Shown here: positions 57,723 to 64,000 of the stretch, in pieces | Layout: every line of letters starts with the position of its first letter | Position numbering within the stretch: position 1 is the first letter of the stretch | From: Lachnospiraceae bacterium | GTDB taxonomy: Bacteria; Bacillota; Clostridia; Lachnospirales; Lachnospiraceae | Assembly: GCA_900771195.1 (NCBI GenBank) | Contig: CAAGMZ010000015.1 | Location: 16,636-80,635 of the forward strand | Length of the DNA stretch: 64,000 nt | Direction: 5' to 3' | Notes under the pieces: model-generated | The model's database searches: none | Told to the model about the DNA's origin: nothing | Seen by the model: only the letters and a program-made list of their open reading frames with translations | Program-made: the position numbers and the translations under genes

Positions 57723-59513
57723 ATGGCACGAAACAGATATGATGTTGATGAAGAGCTGGAAGAAAACTTTGATTTTGGTCAGCTTAGGAGACTTGCTTCT
57801 TATATCAGGCCTTATAAAAAACAGATGGCGGGCGTCATTGTGATTATGCTGTCCTCTTCTGCCCTTGTGATGCTGATTCCGAGATTTTTCCAGCAGATAA
57901 TGGATGTGTGCATTCCTGCCCGTGATATGAAGTCCATCTGGATTTATACAGGTCTTACCCTGCTTATCACTGTATACTCTGCCATCTGTCTGAGGTTCAA
58001 AATAAAAATGACGAGCGAAATCGGGCAGAAAATAATACATCAGCTTCGCTCTGATATTTTTGACCACCTGCAGGAGCTTCCTTTTTCCTACTATGACAAC
58101 AGGCCTCACGGCAAAATACAGGTGCGCGTGGTGAACTATGTCAACAGCTTAAGCGACCTGCTTTCAAACGGTATCATCAATACAATTACGGAGCTGTGCA
58201 ACCTGATTTTCATCATCGCATTCATGTTCTGGGCGGATGTAAGGCTGACGCTTGTCTGTCTGTGCGGTCTTCCGGTGCTTGCGGGAGTGATTGTTTTTAT
58301 CAAAAAAAGGCAGCGCAAAGCCTGGCAGATACAGAGCAACAAACAGAGCAACCTTAACGCTTACATTGCAGAAAGCATTAACGGAATACGGGTTACCCAG
58401 TCTTTCACAAGGGAAAAGAAAAACACTGATATTTTCAATGATCTGAGCCGCAGCTACCGTTCATCATGGATGAAGGCAGTTAAATACAACCTTGTGCTCT
58501 GGCCCTGCATAGATTCCATATCAACACTTACGCTGTCGTTTGTGTATATCCTTGGAATATACTGGCTCAGGCACAAAGATGCGGGCATGACTGCCGGCAT
58601 GATTATACTTTTCGGTTCATACATAAGCCGTTTCTGGAACCCCATCAACACGCTGGCAAGCTTTTATAATTCACTGCTTACGGCAGTTTCGTACCTTGAA
58701 AGGATTTTTGAGACCATAGACGAGGAGGTTTCCGTGAAGGATGCGCCTTCGGCATATCCCATGCCGCCCATCAGCGGAAAAGTGGAATTTCGCGATGTAT
58801 CCTTCAGCTATGAGCCCGGGCAGCCGATTCTTAAGGACATTAATTTTACCGCAATGCCCGGTGATACTTTTGCCATAGTGGGACCTACCGGTGCCGGCAA
58901 GACAACCATAGTGAATCTCATAAGCCGGTTTTACAATGTGGACTCCGGTGCAATTTACATCGACGGAACGGACATTTCCAAGGTTACAATCCATTCTCTC
59001 AGAAGCCAGATGGGAATAATGATGCAGGACAGCTTTATTTTCTCCGGAACCATAATGGACAACATTCGCTACGGCAACATGGACGCCACCGACGAGGATG
59101 TAATCCGCGCTGCCAAGACAGTCTGCGCCCACGACTTCATCATGAGCATGGAAAACGGCTACGACACTGAGGTAAATGAGCGCGGAAGCAGGCTTTCGGC
59201 CGGACAGAGGCAGCTCATATCGTTTGCGCGTGCACTGCTTGCTGACCCTAAAATCCTCATTCTCGATGAAGCAACATCAAGCATAGATACCGAGACGGAA
59301 AAGCTTCTGCAGAAGGGGCTTAATGAACTCCTAAAGGGGCGTACTTCATTTATCATAGCCCACCGTCTTTCCACTATCAAAAATGCCGGATGCATTATGT
59401 ATGTTGACCACGGTGATATTCTTGAACGCGGAACGCATGAAGAGCTTATGAAGCAGAAGGGTGAGTATTACAGGCTGTACATGTCACAGTTTGACTTTCT
59501 CAAAAGCAGGTAA
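57723..59513 (+). CDS. Heterodimeric ABC exporter subunit with catalytic Glu
   Basis: 596 residues, with an N-terminal extension rich in acid residues (DVDEELEENFDFGQ), six membrane helices and an ATPase domain. Walker A GPTGAGKTTI, Walker B LILDEATSSID with catalytic Glu and switch IIAHRLST are canonical, while the signature is LSAGQRQLISFAR. Together with the upstream subunit this gives one active and one degenerate nucleotide site. Co-translated with its partner. Confidence 0.93.
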   Translation: MARNRYDVDEELEENFDFGQLRRLASYIRPYKKQMAGVIVIMLSSSALVMLIPRFFQQIMDVCIPARDMKSIWIYTGLTLLITVYSAICLRFKIKMTSEIGQKIIHQLRSDIFDHLQELPFSYYDNRPHGKIQVRVVNYVNSLSDLLSNGIINTITELCNLIFIIAFMFWADVRLTLVCLCGLPVLAGVIVFIKKRQRKAWQIQSNKQSNLNAYIAESINGIRVTQSFTREKKNTDIFNDLSRSYRSSWMKAVKYNLVLWPCIDSISTLTLSFVYILGIYWLRHKDAGMTAGMIILFGSYISRFWNPINTLASFYNSLLTAVSYLERIFETIDEEVSVKDAPSAYPMPPISGKVEFRDVSFSYEPGQPILKDINFTAMPGDTFAIVGPTGAGKTTIVNLISRFYNVDSGAIYIDGTDISKVTIHSLRSQMGIMMQDSFIFSGTIMDNIRYGNMDATDEDVIRAAKTVCAHDFIMSMENGYDTEVNERGSRLSAGQRQLISFARALLADPKILILDEATSSIDTETEKLLQKGLNELLKGRTSFIIAHRLSTIKNAGCIMYVDHGDILERGTHEELMKQKGEYYRLYMSQFDFLKSR

Positions 59514-59572
59514 ATTTTGTTTGTAAAAAAGACCAATATGTTACACAATAAATTAGTGTATTAAGGAGCATA

Positions 59573-59617
59573 ATGACCTTAAGGGGCAGCATAAGAAACA
59601 TCTCTCCTTGCGATTAA
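59573..59617 (+). CDS. Very short ORF (14 aa) with good ribosome binding site, uncertain
   Basis: AAGGAG lies 5 nt before an ATG that opens MTLRGSIRNISPCD and stop. A stem-loop follows (TCTCTCC/GGGAGAGA at about 59602-59630) that overlaps the end of the ORF. It sits 60 bases after the ABC exporter. It could be a leader peptide, a remnant of a mobile element, or chance. I see no downstream plus-strand gene for it to regulate. Confidence 0.3.
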   Translation: MTLRGSIRNISPCD

Positions 59618-59720
59618 GTAGGGAGAGAATAGTTCAACTTTTTGTGTCCAAAGTCTTGACATAGGTCCACACATCATTCATATTATACAAATCACAATTT
59701 ACATTATGCTTCTTTCTGTC

Positions 59721-60356
59721 TTATGAAACAATCTCTGTCATATGCCCCTGCTCCATCTCATACACGTGGTCGCACAGTATGTCTATGTCCTCCCTGTTGT
59801 GGCTTGAAAGTATTATTATTGCACCCTGTTCCTTCTTTTCAAGAAGAAGCTTTCTGGTATCCCCGACACCGTTCTTATCAAGCCCGTTCATGGGCTCATC
59901 AAATATCAGGTGGCGCGGATTCTCCATTATTGCCTGTGCTATGCCCAGACGCTGTCTCATTCCCAGGCTGTACTTTCTCACGGGAAGTCTTAAATCCGGG
60001 TCCAGCCCCACATCCTCCATTGCCTTTCTTATCTCTGCCGTCCCTATCCTGCCCCTTATGCCGGCCAGAAGCTTCAGGTTCCTTATGCCGCTGTAGTAGG
60101 ATATGAACCCCGGAGTTTCTATTATCACGCCGGCATCCGGAAGATAGTCATCATCCCTGCCGATTACCCTTCCGTCACAGGTGACGGTTCCGGAACCCGG
60201 CTTCACCAGGCCGCATATAATCTTCATAAGCATTGTCTTGCCGCTTCCGTTGTTGCCCACAAGGCCATAAATGTTCCCCGGAAGAAGTTCAAGGTTTATG
60301 TCTGAAAGTATTTCCCTTCCTTTAAGCGTAAGATTTATTCCGTCAACTTTTATCAT
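59721..60356 (-). CDS. ABC transporter ATPase (ABC-2 type)
   Basis: 211 residues, short. Walker A GLVGNNGSGKTMLMKII (about 33), signature YSLGMRQRLGIAQA (about 127), Walker B HLIFDEPMNGLD (about 150) and switch SSHNRED. It serves the two permeases encoded directly upstream. Its ATG overlaps the permease stop (TGATG). Length and partners fit peptide or lantibiotic-type exporters or immunity pumps, but no such substrate is shown. Confidence 0.92.
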   Translation of the reverse strand: MIKVDGINLTLKGREILSDINLELLPGNIYGLVGNNGSGKTMLMKIICGLVKPGSGTVTCDGRVIGRDDDYLPDAGVIIETPGFISYYSGIRNLKLLAGIRGRIGTAEIRKAMEDVGLDPDLRLPVRKYSLGMRQRLGIAQAIMENPRHLIFDEPMNGLDKNGVGDTRKLLLEKKEQGAIIILSSHNREDIDILCDHVYEMEQGHMTEIVS

Positions 60357-61204
60357 CAGCTGTTCTCCCTTCCTGCCTGATAGTTGCGTGCACAGATGAC
60401 CGATGCCGCCCCGAGTGCCGCAATGGTTACCCCGAAATACAGGTACGAGCCCCACAGCGTAAACTCCATCCTGCTGAAAAATGTGCTGAAATGCTTATTT
60501 ATCATGGTGTGTGCCATGGGAAAGAACCACTTTGCCTTTCCGCTTAAGAATATAAAAGCGATTCCGAAAACCAGCAGTGCCGCGTCTGCAATAAGTCCCG
60601 CCGGTCTTCTGTTGTTGACCGTGGACAGCAGCATCACCATTCCGAGAAGCACCATATACAGAAATATCAGCGCCAGCGAATTGAACAGGGACTGCAGCAG
60701 CGTCAGCTGGTTGAACAGGTTCCCGTTTATGAGCGTTCCCACAAGCCCGTTGGACTTCTCCGGGAACATCTGCGGATAATACTTCACCGTGTCGCTGTAA
60801 TCCGTCTGCAGTGAGCAGCATGGCAGTACCATCAGGCACGAAGCGGCCAGAAGCGCCACCACATATGTAAGTGAAACCATCACAAGAAACAATATCTGGG
60901 CTGCAGCCCACGTCCTCTTGGCAGTCCTTGTCTGTACAAATATCTCTATTGGCTCTGCCCTCGGAAAGTCCGCCATCATTGCCACGAACCCGAAAGGTAT
61001 TATAAGCATTACCATACCGGAGCTGCACAGTGCCATGAAAGGCTCGAACACCGATATCCTGCCGCCCATGGCTTCCGCACATTCAATGAACGGCTGTGCG
61101 ATAAATGCGCGCATGAACACCGCCACCACAAAAAACACCAGTACCCTTGTGCTCCTTATGAACCCGGAATATTCCATCCGGGCTATCCTCATTACCGCTT
61201 TCAT
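60356..61204 (-). CDS. ABC-2 type permease
   Basis: 282 residues with about six membrane helices. Starts with a short amphipathic stretch (MRIARMEYSGFIRSTRVL) then helices at about 22-45, 55-75, 100-130, 180-200, 210-230 and 255-275. Its ATG shares an A with the stop of the other permease (TAATG). No recognisable subfamily beyond ABC-2. G/C-rich codons unlike the exporter genes to its left. Confidence 0.85.
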   Translation of the reverse strand: MKAVMRIARMEYSGFIRSTRVLVFFVVAVFMRAFIAQPFIECAEAMGGRISVFEPFMALCSSGMVMLIIPFGFVAMMADFPRAEPIEIFVQTRTAKRTWAAAQILFLVMVSLTYVVALLAASCLMVLPCCSLQTDYSDTVKYYPQMFPEKSNGLVGTLINGNLFNQLTLLQSLFNSLALIFLYMVLLGMVMLLSTVNNRRPAGLIADAALLVFGIAFIFLSGKAKWFFPMAHTMINKHFSTFFSRMEFTLWGSYLYFGVTIAALGAASVICARNYQAGRENS

Positions 61205-62055
61205 TACGCCAGCACCCCCTTACTGCGCTTCATGCGCAGGGACACAGTGAACGCCACGGTCCCCGCAGCCCACAGAAGAATCATTATTCCGACCGTGATA
61301 TACCAGTACCGGCTCCACGGACCCATTTTCAGCAGCTGCATATTCGCGGCATTGCATACAATGGAAGCCGTCTGCGATGATGCGTGGACTGTCAGTTCAT
61401 TCATCACCTGTCCGTACAGGTACGATACCAGCACCGGCACGCACACCAGCACATATTTGTCACTAAAGAGGAATCCCAGAACATACCCCGGAAGTGCGCA
61501 TGCCATGCCAAACGCAAACATTCCAAGAAGCCGTTTCCACACCACGTCCCACACCGAAGTTCCTCCCAGCTGCATCAGTATTATCTCGGTTATGTCGCTG
61601 CCGCACCGGCTTATGTGCGGGAACACTGCCGCTGTCAGGAGGCCGTAAACGGCATAGCCCGCCATGCAGCACAGGCCGCTCACAATACATGCCGAAACAG
61701 CCTTGCTTACACAGTAGCGGGTTATGCCGGAACGCATCAGCATGAATGTCCTGTTCCTGTGCTTCTGCTCCTCAGAAAGCACCAGAAGGTAGCCTGATGA
61801 TGCCACTGCGGGAAGAAACATTACCAGCCACTGGCCGGTTCCCGCACACCACAGCTCCAGATCCGTCACCTGTACCTCATTTCTGAATTTTTCATCTCCC
61901 GCTTTGGCAATAAGGCTCAGCACCGTGTACTCAGTGCCGTTCCTGTAATCCGCGTACCCTGTCTCCACAAGGCACAGAACCAGCACTCCCACAATGATGA
62001 GCAGAATGTATGCCGGCCGGAAAAGTTTTCTGAATTCCTGTCCAAGAGCTTTCAT
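61204..62055 (-). CDS. ABC-2 type permease
   Basis: 283 residues with about six helices; opening KALGQEFRKLFRPAYILLIIVG is typical of ABC-2 permeases. Contains a large loop after helix 1 (about 40-70) with Asp/Glu/Tyr. GAGGAG lies 8 nt before the ATG. It and the next permease form the channel with the ATPase. Codon use leans to G/C-ending codons. Confidence 0.85.
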   Translation of the reverse strand: MKALGQEFRKLFRPAYILLIIVGVLVLCLVETGYADYRNGTEYTVLSLIAKAGDEKFRNEVQVTDLELWCAGTGQWLVMFLPAVASSGYLLVLSEEQKHRNRTFMLMRSGITRYCVSKAVSACIVSGLCCMAGYAVYGLLTAAVFPHISRCGSDITEIILMQLGGTSVWDVVWKRLLGMFAFGMACALPGYVLGFLFSDKYVLVCVPVLVSYLYGQVMNELTVHASSQTASIVCNAANMQLLKMGPWSRYWYITVGIMILLWAAGTVAFTVSLRMKRSKGVLA

Positions 62056-62106
62056 ATCACAATCTCCTCAGCTGTTATTCCCATCCCTGCAGTACCGTCT
62101 ATATTA

Positions 62107-63378
62107 TTACTCCCACTCTGTAAGCACAAAGTACAGTTTTCCCGTCTCTGCATCAACCAGTACGGTCTCATAACTCCTGTAGTTGCTGTTAGTCCCCTTG
62201 AACATCCAGCACACCCTGTATTCCCCGTCCTTTTCCGTATATGTATATTGTTTAGCTTTTGAATACGGCTGGATGATGCGTATGTACCTGAGGCCTGCAC
62301 GTTGGAATTCCATATTGAAACGCTGTGCCATCCCACTCTCCACTATGTCCGCCGCATCCTCAAGGCTCACCATGGTGTCCTGCACATCCCCTGCGGCATC
62401 GAATCTTTCCGATGCCCTTGCTCCCATGTATCCGCACACTCCGGACCCGTCAGCTATGTAGATGCTGAACATATCCTCATCAAACCAGTAGTCTGCCGAG
62501 CCGTCCCATGTCACCTCACCCTGTCCGTTGGTCTGTACAAACGGGATATCGTTGTAACTTCTTTCAACGCAGACTTCATAATAGCCGTTTTCCCCGTTCC
62601 CGTGAAAAGCCACGCTCTCAGGCAGAATCCTTACACCGTCTGAAACAGGATACGGCACGCCGTCCGTCACGAACTTCACCGCCATGTCAGAAGCCTCGGA
62701 TACCGTCATTTCCGTACCGTCAAGAAGTATGTGGCTTGTGTCGTCAATCCCCTCATACCGGTACTTCTCCTCCTCCGGATAATATTCGTCAGCCACAAGC
62801 ACTGACAATTCTGCATTCATTGGCTCCGGCAGGTAGCTGCCCAGTGTATCGTTAATCCACTTGAAATACCCGTCATCCACCATCATCAGGCACATTTCTT
62901 TCTCCAGGACTGCAAAGGCGTCAGCATACTTAAGCCTCTTCTCACCGGTATCCGGGTCTGTCTCATCCAGAAGGTCCTTTACGGGTATCCATTCACAATC
63001 CGAATCCTGATCATGAAGTGAAACCACATGCTCTTCCACAGGATATTTGTCAGCAAGCCCGTACTCGTCAAGAGACTTTTCCATGGCATCATATGCCATC
63101 TCGACAGTCACCGTCGGTTCGCCGGGTTTCAGGTTCTGAAAGCTTTCAATGTCCGGAAACTCCTCGAATACGCACCCTTCAAAGCTCATATTGGTGTATT
63201 CCTTACTGCGGATTCTCTCACACTCTTCAGCGTAATTCTCTTTCTCCTGAATCACGGATACTTTTCCATCACTGCTTTCTTCATTGTCACTCCGGTCTTT
63301 CGTGTCAGCGCAGCCGCACATTCCTGTAATTATAAGAACCGCGCTTATCGCGGCAATAAACTTTCTCCCTGTTCCCAT
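62107..63378 (-). CDS. Large lipoprotein of an ABC operon, unrecognised family
   Basis: 423 residues. Signal peptide with lipobox MCGC (Cys about residue 23), then an acidic, largely soluble domain with many Tyr and Trp. Recurring tracts such as SYNDIPFVQTNGQGEVTW and a C-terminal strand pair (QYTYTEKDGEYRVCWMF ... LVDAETGKLYFVL) look like a YcdB/PepSY-like beta unit. It might be a DUF6034-type protein, from memory only. GGAGG lies 7 nt before the ATG at 63378. Probably a surface partner of the ABC transporter. Confidence 0.7.
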   Translation of the reverse strand: MGTGRKFIAAISAVLIITGMCGCADTKDRSDNEESSDGKVSVIQEKENYAEECERIRSKEYTNMSFEGCVFEEFPDIESFQNLKPGEPTVTVEMAYDAMEKSLDEYGLADKYPVEEHVVSLHDQDSDCEWIPVKDLLDETDPDTGEKRLKYADAFAVLEKEMCLMMVDDGYFKWINDTLGSYLPEPMNAELSVLVADEYYPEEEKYRYEGIDDTSHILLDGTEMTVSEASDMAVKFVTDGVPYPVSDGVRILPESVAFHGNGENGYYEVCVERSYNDIPFVQTNGQGEVTWDGSADYWFDEDMFSIYIADGSGVCGYMGARASERFDAAGDVQDTMVSLEDAADIVESGMAQRFNMEFQRAGLRYIRIIQPYSKAKQYTYTEKDGEYRVCWMFKGTNSNYRSYETVLVDAETGKLYFVLTEWE

Positions 63379-63397
63379 AGGTCTACCTCCATTGCCA

Positions 63398-63784
63398 TTA
63401 CAGGTTATCAAATCTGATTAAGCCGTTTGCCATGCAGGTATTACTGCTGCAGGCTGATACCAGAAATATCGTAGTGTCTCCCGCATACTCCGGTTTCATC
63501 TTCGTAGTCCACACATTTGCAGCAGTTATACGCTTTGCAGGCATTGAAGGGTAAGACACTGAAATAATGCTGACATATCTGTCATAACTTCCCTCTATTT
63601 TATTGAGTCTGGCTATATATCCTTTTCCATAGTATGTCAGTTCAATCTGTTTTGATATGTTGCCTGACTGTGCCCCCGGATACTTCCCTATATTGAACGT
63701 GTCACTATCCTTTGCCATAACCGTTGTTGTAAAAAGTGTGCATGCAGCCGCAACTACAGCAATAATCTTTTTGAAATTTTTCAT
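63398..63784 (-). CDS. Small secreted protein, unrecognised
   Basis: 128 residues. A clear Sec signal peptide (basic MKNFKK, hydrophobic core, cleavage near TTVMA-KD at about 24) with no lipobox, then a beta-rich mature part of about 100 residues with two Cys close together near the C-terminus (SACSSNTC). AGGAGG lies 8 nt before the ATG at 63784. It starts the lipoprotein-ABC operon. Function is unknown; a secreted effector, bacteriocin-like or ligand-binding role is possible. Confidence 0.65.
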   Translation of the reverse strand: MKNFKKIIAVVAAACTLFTTTVMAKDSDTFNIGKYPGAQSGNISKQIELTYYGKGYIARLNKIEGSYDRYVSIISVSYPSMPAKRITAANVWTTKMKPEYAGDTTIFLVSACSSNTCMANGLIRFDNL

Positions 63785-63913
63785 CTTTAAGTCCTCCTGA
63801 ATTCTTTTGTTTTTGTTGTTCCTTCTACCCACATTTACTCTCCTCATCACCAAATAATTGCTAAGTCCACTAATCCATAATCATTTTCCTCCCTTTTAAA
63901 TAAATAATCTCTC

Positions 63914-63952
63914 GGAATCTTTAAGCCAGTAATTATAAGGCTTCTAGATTCC
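63914..63952. promoter_or_regulatory. Inverted repeat in the leader of the accessory operon
   Basis: GGAATCT..AAGCC and GGCTT..AGATTCC form 12 matched pairs with a 2-nt internal mismatch and a 10-nt loop. On the plus strand it is followed by TTTTTTAT; on the minus strand its centre contains TATAAT. It may be an operator or a plus-strand terminator. Confidence 0.5.
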
Positions 63953-63955
63953 TTT

Positions 63956-63998
63956 TTTATTAAAATCCCCCACTTTTTTGTCAAAAACACTTGACAAA
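63956..63998 (-). promoter_or_regulatory. Candidate promoter of the accessory operon
   Basis: TTGACA (63979-63984) with AATAAA (63956-63961) 17 nt on. The -35 lies inside a perfect inverted repeat TTTGTCAA/TTGACAAA (63977-63984/63991-63998) with a 6-nt spacer, a possible regulator site. Confidence 0.45.
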
Positions 63999-64000
63999 TC

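Noticed and set aside
62052..62336. 94-codon minus-strand frame
   Set aside because: Out-of-frame shadow of the lipoprotein gene.
1..64000. CRISPR arrays, rRNA genes, prophage or complete insertion sequences
   Set aside because: Looked for and not seen; the only repeats are those at 4920-5267 and the coding repeat at 49045-49150.

Overview
The window looks like chromosomal DNA of a spore-forming, low-to-moderate G+C member of the Clostridia, most probably a Lachnospiraceae. The reasons are the sporulation genes (spoIIR, a SPOCS/LysM protein, a CotS-type protein), an archaeal-type ProS, the long form of Hpf, and housekeeping gene order of the kind seen in that family. Most genes read leftward on the minus strand, with short gaps and frequent ATGA/TGATG overlaps.

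Layout. 1-5,000: a cut-off Rpn-like gene, a 44-residue membrane protein, then spoIIR-ddl-DUF1934-small membrane protein, a GntR regulator and ispE. 4,850-5,270: an intergenic repeat cluster. 5,270-9,700: envelope and spore-surface genes (SPOCS/LysM, PrcB, PEGA, CotS). 9,800-17,400: cca, proS, two lipoproteins, an AlgX-like/MBOAT polysaccharide acylation pair, and a pseudouridine synthase. 17,400-22,000: a two-component system, metK behind a SAM-I riboswitch, and a TauE/SafE permease. 22,180-22,420: two tRNA-Ser genes. 22,500-28,200: ispD, then the t6A cluster tsaD/tsaB/tsaE with rimI, rnz and a small zinc-ribbon protein. 28,780-36,330: aspartate kinase, hom, an orphan cheW, prfB (with its programmed frameshift), secA and hpf. 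36,330-36,820: an AT-rich gap carrying a cluster of DnaA-box-like sites. 36,820-45,300: a sulfur region with an SDR enzyme, then metY-cysK behind a cysteine-rich leader peptide, an ABC exporter, and rrf2-iscS-iscU-mnmA. 45,400-55,700: two DegV proteins, TetR, an ECF sigma factor with an overlapping 57-codon ORF, map, a DUF4234 protein, a degenerate sigma-70-like protein, rsmH, a membrane-anchored spermidine-synthase-like protein, and an ECF S-component with a class V aminotransferase. 55,970-59,510: a heterodimeric ABC exporter. 59,700-63,800: a more G/C-rich accessory operon of secreted protein, lipoprotein, two ABC-2 permeases and an ATPase.

Main discovery. The metY-cysK leader encodes a 27-residue peptide ending in a Met-Cys-Arg-Cys-Arg-Cys-Trp stretch. 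Just before its Cys codons lies a 12-nt segment that can pair, with one 2-nt bulge, with the metY Shine-Dalgarno sequence. This predicts a cysteine-responsive translational attenuator. The same promoter also carries a palindrome that matches one in the promoter of the IscR-like rrf2 gene, which suggests two layers of sulfur control. Other items worth checking are the DnaA-box cluster, the sigma-70-like protein lacking promoter-recognition parts, SD-containing inverted repeats in front of two spore-surface genes, and the accessory ABC/lipoprotein operon. All assignments come from reading the sequence; no database search was run.
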